Part shown: one piece after another, positions 48,217 through 56,125 of the stretch
How the letters are laid out: each line of letters opens with the position of its first letter
How positions within the stretch are numbered: position 1 is the first letter of the stretch
NCBI RefSeq assembly: GCF_031624495.1
Contig: NZ_JAMQOP010000002.1
Location: forward strand, 248,001-312,000
From: Halogeometricum sp. S1BR25-6
Lineage (GTDB): Archaea > Halobacteriota > Halobacteria > Halobacteriales > Haloferacaceae
DNA: 64,000 nt
Direction of reading: 5' to 3'
Notes under the pieces: generated by a model
What the model saw: only the letters and a program-made list of their open reading frames with translations
What the model was told of the DNA's origin: nothing
Database searches by the model: none
Translations under genes and position numbers: made by a program

Positions 48217-48604
48217 ACCGAGTCGGGAGCGAAGGTCGGGTTTCGCGGCCGGGTGGTGTTCCCCGAGACAGCGACACCTCCGTAGGTGGCAGGAGTGGGT
48301 CGAGACGATTTGTGCTTCCTTTAGGTTCGTCAGAAGAACGAGTGGGTTGGGGCGGATTCGCCCTGATGCAAGACGGCTTCAGACAGGGGTCTTTCGCCGA
48401 CTTGCTGACCCCCCGGTTCGCAAGCTCACCCCGGGACGCCGGCCTGCATGTACCTATAGGCACCCAGTCAGTGACGGTGCATGCGCATGAGAGCCTCCCG
48501 ATCATCCTAGACTCCGACTCTGGTTCTGCCTCGATGCCGATCAGCTCCTGTGTCGGATCAAGACACGATGGCTATTGTCCCTGTTTGCTGGTTGCTATCA
48601 GACA
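48217..48604. other. Island junction region with several hairpins, no gene
   Basis: This 388-bp stretch joins the high-GC chromosome to the island. Visible structures are the stem GGGCG-GATT-CGCCC near 48,350, GGGGTC paired with GACCCC across about 48,387-48,413, and the near-palindrome GTACCTATAGGCAC at about 48,450. I found no tRNA-like cloverleaf. It may be a remnant of an IS200/IS605-type end or the left attachment region. Confidence 0.45.
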
Positions 48605-49642
48605 ATGCACGATTCAGCCGTCACACCGACAAGTGCGGTCGAACAGTATCTTGAAGCACGCGAGTACGAACTCGCTGAGTCAAGCATTCAGAATATGCGG
48701 TACAGGCTCAAGCAGTTCACGAAATGGGCCGAGATGAAGGAGTTAACCGATATGCGGGAACTCAATGGCCGGCACGTCGAGCAATATAAGCTCTGGAGGC
48801 AAGACGATGATCTGGCACCGATAACCGTTCAGCAACAGCTTCAGACTCTACGTGTGTTCCTGAAGTGGTGTGAATCCCAAGAGTTTGCCCAGCCGGGCGT
48901 CGCAGATCTGGTGAGAATACCGACTGTCAGCAAGGCCAATCGGACTCGAGACGACGCGATTAGCTCAGTCACGGCAAATGATATTCTTAGCTTCTTTCAG
49001 AAGTACGATTATGCTTCTAGAGACCACGTCGTATTCCATCTGCTCTGGCACACGGGTATCCGTCTCGGGTCGCTTAGGGCACTGGACCTCTCCGATTGGT
49101 GCGTAGAGTACTCAGACGGTAGGGAGGACGCCTACCTCGCGATCCGCCACCGGCCAAATACCGGAACTCCGCTCAAACTGCAAGAAATGGGTGAGAGAAA
49201 TATATCCATTCTTGATAAAGATCTGATCAATGCAGTACAAGACTACATCGATCGAAACCGAGCTGAGATAACGGATGATAATGGGAGAGAACCGCTGATT
49301 ACGACCAATCAGGGGCGAATAAGCAAAAACAGCGTTCGGTACACTGTCTACCGCGCTACTCACCCATGTCAGTACCGCGGGGAGTGTCCACACGACCGAG
49401 CAGAATCCGATTGTGACGCTCGTTCCAACGTGAGTGAGGCATCGAAGTGCCCGTCAGCAGTTGGCCCTCACGCCATACGACGATCCGCTATCACCGCACA
49501 CTTAGACGCAGACGTTCCGAAGGAGATCGCCTCGGAACGAATGGCTGTCTCGCCAGATACCCTCGAGGACCACTATGACGTCCGTACGAATGAGCAGAAG
49601 CGGACTCGGCGTCAGAGATACCTCCACGATCTCAACATCTAA
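48605..49642 (+). CDS. Tyrosine recombinase/integrase (XerC/D-like)
   Basis: This 345-aa protein catalyses site-specific recombination. Residues 1-110 are the SAM-like core-binding domain (SAVEQYLEAREYELAESSIQNM...). The catalytic domain has the first Arg in LLWHTGIRLGSLRALDL, the HxxR in GPHAIRRSAITAHL and the final Tyr in LEDHYDVRTN. A Cys/His-rich insert (CQYRGECPHDRAESDC...) before the HxxR box is typical of haloarchaeal integrases and probably binds zinc. ATG at 48605 gives a sensible start; an extension to 48575 is possible. It defines the left edge of the island and lies 1 bp from the next gene. Confidence 0.93.
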   Translation: MHDSAVTPTSAVEQYLEAREYELAESSIQNMRYRLKQFTKWAEMKELTDMRELNGRHVEQYKLWRQDDDLAPITVQQQLQTLRVFLKWCESQEFAQPGVADLVRIPTVSKANRTRDDAISSVTANDILSFFQKYDYASRDHVVFHLLWHTGIRLGSLRALDLSDWCVEYSDGREDAYLAIRHRPNTGTPLKLQEMGERNISILDKDLINAVQDYIDRNRAEITDDNGREPLITTNQGRISKNSVRYTVYRATHPCQYRGECPHDRAESDCDARSNVSEASKCPSAVGPHAIRRSAITAHLDADVPKEIASERMAVSPDTLEDHYDVRTNEQKRTRRQRYLHDLNI

Positions 49643-49643
49643 A

Positions 49644-50255
49644 ATGAAATCACACTTCGAAGACGAGCGAGAATTCAGTCAGTGGCTCTCAGATCGGCTG
49701 GACGGCGCCACTGTGATACGAAGTGTAATAGATCCAACTACTGGTGACCGAACGGGGTTCACACTGAAGACAACTCATCAGTCGGGAGTAGCGCGGAACG
49801 ACACAGAAAGACCCGACATCGAGATGTTCCACAACATCGACTTCGATCACACCTGGTCGCAGCGGGAGGAGTACGCGTACCCACCAACGAATCCTGTCTA
49901 CATCGAATGTAAGATCGGTGATGCATTCCGTGAGCGAGGGGAACAGGTGGCGGATCGATCAGACACGGGGATCCCTGCAATTCAGCGCGCGCTCCCCGGC
50001 CAACTCCGTGACTACCAGAATGGGGACAGTAAATCTCTAACAGGTGCAGGGCCCGATTCCGATATCAAGTGGACAGTGCTCGTGACTTGCCCCTTCATGC
50101 TTGATGGAGTTCTCTCCGAGAAGGCGATCTCGGGTTTCTCCCTCGAGCAGTTCAAGCAAACGTTACGTGCTTTGAGTCTCGGATGGGTCTACCGGCACGA
50201 ACACGGCATTGTCCTCCAGATGGATGCCCTCAACTCGTACTTGGTGTTAGACTGA
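49644..50255 (+). CDS. PD-(D/E)XK nuclease-like protein beside the integrase
   Basis: This 203-aa protein starts 1 bp after the integrase stop. Around residues 60-95 the pattern RPDIEMFHNIDF followed by PVYIECKIGDAF gives Asp ... Glu-x-Lys spaced as in PD-(D/E)XK nucleases. The rest is mixed alpha/beta with a Trp/Tyr-rich C-terminus (LGWVYRHEHGIVLQMD). Possible roles are a restriction-like defence nuclease or a resolvase-type accessory of the island. No family was recognised, so the nuclease call is motif-based. Confidence 0.6.
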   Translation: MKSHFEDEREFSQWLSDRLDGATVIRSVIDPTTGDRTGFTLKTTHQSGVARNDTERPDIEMFHNIDFDHTWSQREEYAYPPTNPVYIECKIGDAFRERGEQVADRSDTGIPAIQRALPGQLRDYQNGDSKSLTGAGPDSDIKWTVLVTCPFMLDGVLSEKAISGFSLEQFKQTLRALSLGWVYRHEHGIVLQMDALNSYLVLD

Positions 50256-50343
50256 GCGGATCGTTCGACGAGTCTCGGCCGATCGCTTACCCCTTTCTTT
50301 TGAATGACACAGATGGAACTCTATGCCCGCTCGCAACACCGAT

Positions 50344-50418
50344 TTCGGTGTAGCTGATCTTCTCTCGGGTCAGAGCGGTGTATCGGTCGATATCGGCAGT
50401 CTGAGTGGGGTTCAGTAG
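50344..50418 (+). pseudogene. Remnant A: 3' end of a Rep-like gene
   Basis: In the frame ending at the TAG 50416-50418 the sequence reads ...LLSGQ...VDIGSLSGVQ, matching the C-terminus of the intact Rep-like protein (LPVEFEGMSGFE) and remnant B (LFSGQ...LPVDIDGLSGME). No start or catalytic region is present upstream, so this is a truncated copy. Confidence 0.75.
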
Positions 50419-50422
50419 TGCT

Positions 50423-50439
50423 GTTGGGACAGGTATTCT
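50423..50439 (+). repeat. 17-bp site, copy A
   Basis: GTTGGGACAGGTATTCT lies 4 bp after the remnant A stop codon. The same 17 bases recur exactly at 50922 and 60331. Confidence 0.9.
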
Positions 50440-50666
50440 GAGACGAGCTCGTGTGAGAATCCATCAACTTCCTAGAATGCTTGATCTCAAGCAGTAGACA
50501 ACGAATCAACTGCTCGGTCTGCTCTACTTTGTGATCGCTTCTGGGTGACTGACCCTTAGTGGAGTTCGACTGCTATCCGTTTACCCCTGTGTCCATATCC
50601 CATTCGTCCAAGATAATACCAAACAGCGAATGTTGGACGTTAGCTAAAACCGGATGATTCCAGTGG

Positions 50667-50765
50667 TACGTATGATACGTAAAATACGAGTAAAGTAGAT
50701 ACCACGAGTTACCTGAGCAATTCATCTAATACGTATAACACGCATGATACGGGTGAAACGTGTTG
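50667..50765. repeat. Two clusters of 9-bp iterons
   Basis: Three units in direct tandem (TACGTATGA, TACGTAAAA, TACGAGTAA; 50667-50693), then 36 bp, then four units (TACGTATAA, CACGCATGA, TACGGGTGA, AACGTGTTG; 50730-50765). The consensus is TACGnnTnA with a strict 9-bp period, much like plasmid replication iterons or the operator of a ribbon-helix-helix protein. Confidence 0.8.
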
Positions 50766-50842
50766 TGTGGCCCTGAATTCAAAGCGCAAGTCGGTCAGAA
50801 GATATGACTCGCTCAGCCTTTCCTCGCTCACCCCAGAAGAGA

Positions 50843-50917
50843 GTTGACACGACTGATCTCTTCTCAGGTCAGATCGATCTACCGGTCGATATCGACGGTT
50901 TGAGTGGGATGGAGTGG
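50843..50917 (+). pseudogene. Remnant B: 3' end of a Rep-like gene
   Basis: In frame it reads VDTTDLFSGQIDLPVDIDGLSGMEW, homologous to the intact Rep-like C-terminus and remnant A. The stop seen in the intact copy (TAG) is TGG here, so this copy is also decayed past its end. No upstream coding region remains. Confidence 0.75.
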
Positions 50918-50921
50918 TGCT

Positions 50922-50938
50922 GTTGGGACAGGTATTCT
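50922..50938 (+). repeat. 17-bp site, copy B
   Basis: Exact copy of GTTGGGACAGGTATTCT just past remnant B. It shares extra flanking bases with copy A (TGC before and G after). Confidence 0.9.
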
Positions 50939-51066
50939 GGAGCGCTCGTGAAGTATATCTCGACTAGCAGTCGGTGAGTGCTTCTTTACGGGCGCTATAC
51001 TCAGATTATGAGCCTTCTACGTGACGAGCTTCATTGATAACATAGAATATACCAACGACTTGCTTC

Positions 51067-51090
51067 GGAGGAAGTTATCACAGAGGGGGA
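51067..51090. repeat. 24-bp dispersed repeat, copy 1
   Basis: GGAGGAAGTTATCACAGAGG and the following four bases match 62294-62317 at 22 of 24 positions. In both places it lies about 100-130 bp downstream of the 17-bp site, so the two repeats form one module. Confidence 0.7.
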
Positions 51091-51114
51091 GTCAACCAGC
51101 CGTCCAGTAGGAAA

Positions 51115-51846
51115 TCAAACAGAGAGAGTACGGCCGTTCAGTCGAAGCCACTCGCGCCGACTCTCGTAATCTGGAACGATAGAACCGACCGCATTCCAGA
51201 ATCCCCGGGAATGCTGCTCGTGCTCATAGTGAGCCAACTCATGGACAACGACGTAGTCCTGGATTCGGACTGGCGCGAGAATGAGACGCCAGTGGAGTCG
51301 CACTGTTCCGTTCTGAAATTCGCCCCAGTTCCGTTCTAACTCGGTCACCTCTATGGGCCGATCCGACGCTCCGAATTTCGGAGAATAGAGGTCGACTCGG
51401 TCCACGAGCTCGTCCTTCGCACGAGAGACATACCAATCGACGACAGCCTGTCGTTTCCGTCGGACGCTTACATCGTCGCTCGGTTTGTCGAGTTGATGGA
51501 CTTCGAGCGTAAACGTATGATCGTCGAACGACAGTCGGGGTTCCGAGACGTCCGCCTCTTCGACTTTGAGTGGATACTGTCGCCCCCGATACGGAAGTTT
51601 CTCCCCGCTTAGGAATTCGCGATCGCCCTGTGGGTCCGCTCCCTCTTCTAAGTGGTAGAGTTTCTCTAGCAACCATCCTTGTTTCTCACCAAGTACAGAC
51701 TCTACTTCGTCGTACGTCGCACGCATCGGAGCCTTCACGGTGAGAGTCATTGATTCATCCATCGAGAGCCCGATGGTGGACCGCTCCTGCGACCAATCGA
51801 TCTTATACGGGATCACGGTCTGACCGATGTGGTACGTTCGGCTCAT
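51115..51846 (-). CDS. YgjP/DUF45-type metallopeptidase linked to type I RM
   Basis: This 243-aa protein has the zinc-metallopeptidase signature VVHELAHYEHEQHSRGFW near residue 200, where HExxH supplies two metal ligands and a third His lies in the following QHSRGFW. The preceding RPIEVTELERNWGEFQ is typical of YgjP-like (DUF45/SprT-related) proteins. Genes of this family are frequent neighbours of hsdR in type I systems. Its ATG overlaps the hsdR stop by 4 bp, so it is coupled. The peptidase role in the RM system is unknown. Confidence 0.88.
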   Translation of the reverse strand: MSRTYHIGQTVIPYKIDWSQERSTIGLSMDESMTLTVKAPMRATYDEVESVLGEKQGWLLEKLYHLEEGADPQGDREFLSGEKLPYRGRQYPLKVEEADVSEPRLSFDDHTFTLEVHQLDKPSDDVSVRRKRQAVVDWYVSRAKDELVDRVDLYSPKFGASDRPIEVTELERNWGEFQNGTVRLHWRLILAPVRIQDYVVVHELAHYEHEQHSRGFWNAVGSIVPDYESRREWLRLNGRTLSV

Positions 51847-54812
51847 TCGTAGTGTGCCCGGGCAAGTTCGATAACGCGATTCGTGAGCTCGTCGCGTTCG
51901 TCCGAACTGAGATCGATGTCAGAACGGAAAAGCTGGATCTTCACCTGCTTCCGCATCCGATCTTGAACGTGCACCTTCTGTTTCCACTCGACAACTCTAG
52001 CCAGCTTTTCGACCTCGTCGATGATCTCGCTCGTGAGCTCTAAGAGCTGATCTTCGCCAACATCGCGGTTGTCGCCTCGGAGAACGTCTTCCAGCGCGTG
52101 ATAGAACGAGAGTTCCGTAGTGTCATTCAGTCCCTTCTTCTGCGCTGCTCGATTCCGGGAGCGCATGTCGTCAAGAACATCACGGAGTTCCTCGATGATC
52201 TGTTTGTCCGAGAGACGCTTCTGCCGGTACTCCTCGATCAGCTCCTCGACTCGTTCCCGAAGCGAACTGAAATGGACAGGGTCCTCATCGTATCGAACGC
52301 TCAGTTCGTGCTTGACCGCGTTCTGCATCTCGCTAGCTCGCGCCTCGTCGTCGTCCATCTTATCGAGACGGGTGTCGAACTCCGATTTGTCCATCACGGA
52401 TACCGGCTCTTCGTTGAGAACCTCGATACCGGACGAACTGAGATGCTCCTGAATGAGCTCTCGCACTTTCTCACCGCACCCCTCCAAATTCATCGAATCA
52501 TCGCGATAGCGCTGCTTCGCACGGGCGTGGATCTCGCTGAGTCGGTTCAGATCTTCTTTGTAGGGGTTCGCGAGGGGGTTCGGAAGGACAATGTCCATCA
52601 GCTTCGAGAAGCGCTTGAACGCGTTCTGGAACTCGATACGGACGTCGTCCGGTTCAAGGGTCCGGAGACAGGCCTCCACGTCGTCCAGGTCGTCGAAGAA
52701 CGAGATCGCTTTCCGGTGAGAAGCCTCCAGTTCGGGCTCCTTGTCTTCGAGGGGAACCATGGCGTGACGGACGTCTTCCTCGCTGAACATCGCCAGCGCC
52801 TCGCGTAGGTCGTCTGAGACGCCGTAGTAGTCGATGATGATTCCGTGGTTCTTCTCCGCGTACGGTCGATTGACTCGCGCGATAGCCTGCAGGAGATTGT
52901 GCTCCTTCAGCGGTTTGTCGAGGTACATCGCCTGCGCGATTGGCGCGTCGAAACCGGTGAGGAGCATATCACAGACGATGAGGAGTTCGACGTCGCCGTT
53001 ATCGTCGACGAAAGACTCCTTGTAGTCCCGGAGTTCGGAGTCGGTCGGTGCCCACTTCTTGACGTCCTCGGGGTCGTTATGGGCCTTCGAGATGACGACC
53101 CGCGACTCGGGGCCGTTGAACTGATCGAGCTTCTTCTTGTAGCGAATCGCTGCACGCTTGCTGGTCGTGACGACCATTCCCTTGAACGGGCGAGCGATCT
53201 CGTTCTCGAAGTGCTCGATGACGTCGAGAGCGACACGTTCGATCCGCGACTCCGCCTCTGCGAGGTCCTGTTCTCGAGCGTATCGCTTCTTGATCTCGGC
53301 TTTCTCCTCCTCGGTGTACTCATCGAACACGCGATCGAAGATGACGTCAAGGTCCGCTCCTTCGAGGTGGATATCGGCCAGCCTCCCCTGATAGAGAATC
53401 TCGACGGTCGTGTCGTCCTCCAGCGACTGGTCGATAGTGTATGTGTCGATGTAGGTTCCGAAGGTCCGCCGTGTGTCGCGCTCTTCCTTCTCGATCGGCG
53501 TTCCGGTGAAGCCAATATAGTACGCTTCCGGGAGCGCAGTGCGCATGTTGTTCGCGAGTGATTTGTACTGGGTTCGATGGGCCTCGTCAACCATCACGTA
53601 GATGTCGTCGTCACGAGAGAGAACCGGGAAGTCACCTTCCTCGTCATCACGAAGCTGGAACTTCTGGATGAGACTCGTAATTGTTTCGCCGGCGTTGTTC
53701 TTGAGTTTCTCTCGGAGGTCCTTGATGTCGCCGGCTCGCTTCGGATTCGGGAAACCACAGCGTTCGAATGTCCCATGTATCTGTTTGTCAAGTGACCTTC
53801 TGTCGGTGACGAGCAACAGTGTCGGATCGGACTTCGCACGGCGGAGCTTCAGCGCAAGGAACAGCATCGTGAGCGACTTCCCAGATCCCTGCGTGTGCCA
53901 GATGACGCCACCCTGTGCCTCACGTGATCCTCGGTGATTGATCTGTTCCAGTGCTTTCTCGACCGCTCGATACTGCTGGTACCGGGCAACGAGTTTCGCC
54001 GTCCCGCTCTTCTTAGTGTCGTAGACGGTGAAGTGTCGAAGCTGATCGAGCAATCGGCTTGGCTCGAACAGCGCGTACAGCATCCGGTGCTGTGGGGAGA
54101 CGTAGTCGGTCCCGAAGAGACCCGATAGGTGCTCGTCGTCTGCGGGGTACGCGTCGCGCCACGGTTTGTACTGATTCCTCGGCGTTCCGTACGTGCCCAT
54201 AACGGCCCCCTCGTACCACGTCGCAACAGAGAACTGGTTGTAGCGGAAGAGTTCCTCTGCTCCTTCAGATCCCGTCTCTTCACGCTCGTTCTGGTACCGC
54301 TGGAGTTGTTCGAGCGCCTCGCTTCGGGGTTCGGCGATAGTCGGAGCCTTGCATTCGATGACGCCGAGCGGGAGACCGTTGACGAACAGAACGATGTCGG
54401 GTTTGACCACCTCTATCGGACCCTCCACTCGGAACTGATTTAGTGCGAAGAAGTCGTTGTTCTCGGGATCTTCGTAGTCGATGTACCGAACTGTCTGGTG
54501 CTTCAGCCCGTGACCTCGATCCTGCTGGACCGACGTGTGCCGAACGAGTTTCTCGTGAATCTGTTCGTTCTCGTCCATCGCGCTCGCCCCGCCGATTTGC
54601 TGAATCTCACGGACGACCTTGTTTAGGTTGTTCTCGTCAATCCACGGGTTCAGCCGTTCGACGGCGTCGCGAAGGCGGTTTTCGAGTACAGCCGAGGACT
54701 CGGTCTCGCGAGGATCGAGCCAAGTGGAGCGTTGCTGGTCAGCGACCTTCCAGCCCAGTTGGTGGAGAACCGTGAGAGCGGGGCGTTCGGTCTCGGTGTA
54801 CTCATCAGACAT
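51843..54812 (-). CDS. hsdR: Type I restriction enzyme R subunit
   Basis: This 989-aa ATP-dependent restriction and translocation subunit cleaves unmodified foreign DNA with HsdM and HsdS. The N-terminal nuclease domain has PDIVLFVNGLPLGVIECKAP (Asp, Glu-x-Lys) near residue 145. The helicase motor has the Walker A TQGSGKSLTMLFLA near residue 315, DEAHRTQY, and TGFDAPIAQAMYLDKPL later. The C-terminus has a long helical region that contacts the M subunit. The gene follows hsdS with 2 bp between. Codon use and GC are those of the island. Confidence 0.94.
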   Translation of the reverse strand: MSDEYTETERPALTVLHQLGWKVADQQRSTWLDPRETESSAVLENRLRDAVERLNPWIDENNLNKVVREIQQIGGASAMDENEQIHEKLVRHTSVQQDRGHGLKHQTVRYIDYEDPENNDFFALNQFRVEGPIEVVKPDIVLFVNGLPLGVIECKAPTIAEPRSEALEQLQRYQNEREETGSEGAEELFRYNQFSVATWYEGAVMGTYGTPRNQYKPWRDAYPADDEHLSGLFGTDYVSPQHRMLYALFEPSRLLDQLRHFTVYDTKKSGTAKLVARYQQYRAVEKALEQINHRGSREAQGGVIWHTQGSGKSLTMLFLALKLRRAKSDPTLLLVTDRRSLDKQIHGTFERCGFPNPKRAGDIKDLREKLKNNAGETITSLIQKFQLRDDEEGDFPVLSRDDDIYVMVDEAHRTQYKSLANNMRTALPEAYYIGFTGTPIEKEERDTRRTFGTYIDTYTIDQSLEDDTTVEILYQGRLADIHLEGADLDVIFDRVFDEYTEEEKAEIKKRYAREQDLAEAESRIERVALDVIEHFENEIARPFKGMVVTTSKRAAIRYKKKLDQFNGPESRVVISKAHNDPEDVKKWAPTDSELRDYKESFVDDNGDVELLIVCDMLLTGFDAPIAQAMYLDKPLKEHNLLQAIARVNRPYAEKNHGIIIDYYGVSDDLREALAMFSEEDVRHAMVPLEDKEPELEASHRKAISFFDDLDDVEACLRTLEPDDVRIEFQNAFKRFSKLMDIVLPNPLANPYKEDLNRLSEIHARAKQRYRDDSMNLEGCGEKVRELIQEHLSSSGIEVLNEEPVSVMDKSEFDTRLDKMDDDEARASEMQNAVKHELSVRYDEDPVHFSSLRERVEELIEEYRQKRLSDKQIIEELRDVLDDMRSRNRAAQKKGLNDTTELSFYHALEDVLRGDNRDVGEDQLLELTSEIIDEVEKLARVVEWKQKVHVQDRMRKQVKIQLFRSDIDLSSDERDELTNRVIELARAHYE

Positions 54813-54814
54813 CG

Positions 54815-56125
54815 CTAGTCAGTCTTGACGCGGACCTTTCCGGTGAGGAGGTCTTGCATGAGCCCACGTTTGAGATCTGACAGTTGGCTCCGTCTTTCAT
54901 TTTCGAGATCAATAGTTCTGTTTACAACAGATAACATCTCAATTATTTCTTCCTGCTCCTCGATAGGTGGTAGGGGAATAATCAATTGTTTCACAATTTT
55001 GTTGTTCAGCCCTTTGCGAGAGGACCCATAACTCAGTGACTGGATTTGGAGGCGTATCAGGTTGGAACTGTTAATTACTAATGATAGAAACTCTGGAAGA
55101 CAGACAGAGTCCGGTCGTATCCGAATCAAGCTGTCACTTATTATCCCTTCCTTAGCGTTTTCGGGGAATACCGTGGACTTTCCGATCGTGCCACGTCTTG
55201 TTACCAAGACGTCACCGGGTATAGGAGCAGCAGATTCTAATTGCTCAAATTTGTCCTCGGAGATGTAGTCGTCGCGCAAGCTAAAGTCATCATTTATCAC
55301 ATGGTCCTGAACATATATTTTGTACCCTTGTTCAACTCTGTTCCCCTTTTTTATCCTGCTACCTGGTGGCCCCCCTCGCAGACCATCTTTCCCAGGTAGA
55401 ATGATGTCATCAATCGCCTCCAACTCCCACGATTTCGGTACTTGGATGCTGATCGGCCCGACTCTCAAAGAGTTGTACTTGTTGTGGCCGATACCATTCT
55501 TTAGCAGGTTCTGAAGTAGCCCTTCTCGTAGCTCAGTCCGCGTCTCGATTATTCCGTCTGTCTGCTGAATCTGTTCCTCAACCGTCGAGAGTATGTCGGC
55601 AATACGGCGTTGTTCGGGGAGTGAGGGAAGCGGAATAAGTGTTTTTTCCAGATCCTTCCATGAAGTCCGTGGGAGGTTTGTCCCTTCCATCGTTGAGACA
55701 ACTCGGTCTCGGATGAGCTTCGAGTGCATTAGGTGAGGTAGGTATTGCTGATGTGTATCCTCCTTAGCGTATAATGGGATAATATCTGAGGAGCAGACGC
55801 CCGAAAACGGTGCGATGGCAGCCTTATTCAGGTTCGGACGAAGTTTCCCGAAGAGGACATCACCTTTACGAAAGACCCTCGAACTACTGCGTTCTCGTCC
55901 ATCCTCGTCGTAGCCGTTGATTTTGAGTTGTCCGCTGTCAAGGTGTTTAAGACCGACGTACCGGATTTCTCCATCTTCGAGATCGTCTACGGAAGCGCGC
56001 CTACGCTGATATACGTTCCCAAACCGCTCAGTCGACCAGTCGCTCGGAACGATAAACGTCTTCGGTCCAAGTTGAACCTCTTCGTATCCCTCACGAAGGT
56101 CAGACTGCTCCAAGGCTTCACTCAT
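54815..56125 (-). CDS. hsdS: Type I specificity subunit
   Basis: This 436-aa protein decides the target sequence. Two target-recognition domains are visible (residues ~20-165 and ~225-375), each followed by a conserved helical spacer: LPSLPEQRRIADILSTVEEQI near residue 165 and LPPIEEQEEIIEMLSVVNRTI near residue 375. The second domain region is notably AT-rich (about 54,950-55,400), suggesting recent exchange of the recognition part. The two TRDs differ, implying an asymmetric bipartite target. It overlaps hsdM by 4 bp. Confidence 0.93.
   Translation of the reverse strand: MSEALEQSDLREGYEEVQLGPKTFIVPSDWSTERFGNVYQRRRASVDDLEDGEIRYVGLKHLDSGQLKINGYDEDGRERSSSRVFRKGDVLFGKLRPNLNKAAIAPFSGVCSSDIIPLYAKEDTHQQYLPHLMHSKLIRDRVVSTMEGTNLPRTSWKDLEKTLIPLPSLPEQRRIADILSTVEEQIQQTDGIIETRTELREGLLQNLLKNGIGHNKYNSLRVGPISIQVPKSWELEAIDDIILPGKDGLRGGPPGSRIKKGNRVEQGYKIYVQDHVINDDFSLRDDYISEDKFEQLESAAPIPGDVLVTRRGTIGKSTVFPENAKEGIISDSLIRIRPDSVCLPEFLSLVINSSNLIRLQIQSLSYGSSRKGLNNKIVKQLIIPLPPIEEQEEIIEMLSVVNRTIDLENERRSQLSDLKRGLMQDLLTGKVRVKTD

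Larger units (their letters stand above)
50256..51114. other. 860-bp non-coding region with Rep remnants, 17-bp sites and iterons
   Basis: This interval holds, in order, a Rep 3'-end remnant (A), a 17-bp site, an AT-rich segment with two 9-bp iteron clusters, a second Rep 3'-end remnant (B), the same 17-bp site, and a 24-bp repeat shared with 62.3 kb. No intact gene is present. It looks like the terminus or replication region of an element related to the Rep-like gene at 59.5 kb. Confidence 0.7.

Noticed and set aside
48217-48604. A tRNA gene as integration target
   Set aside because: A TpsiC-like GGTTCG occurs but no acceptor, D- and anticodon stems fit around it.
48312-48737. 141-residue plus-strand ORF across the island junction
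   Set aside because: It overlaps the integrase N-terminus in another frame and shows no domain or codon preference.
50667-50765. CRISPR-like repeats
   Set aside because: Units are 9 bp, directly abutting and with no spacers, so they are iterons and not a CRISPR array; none was found elsewhere either.
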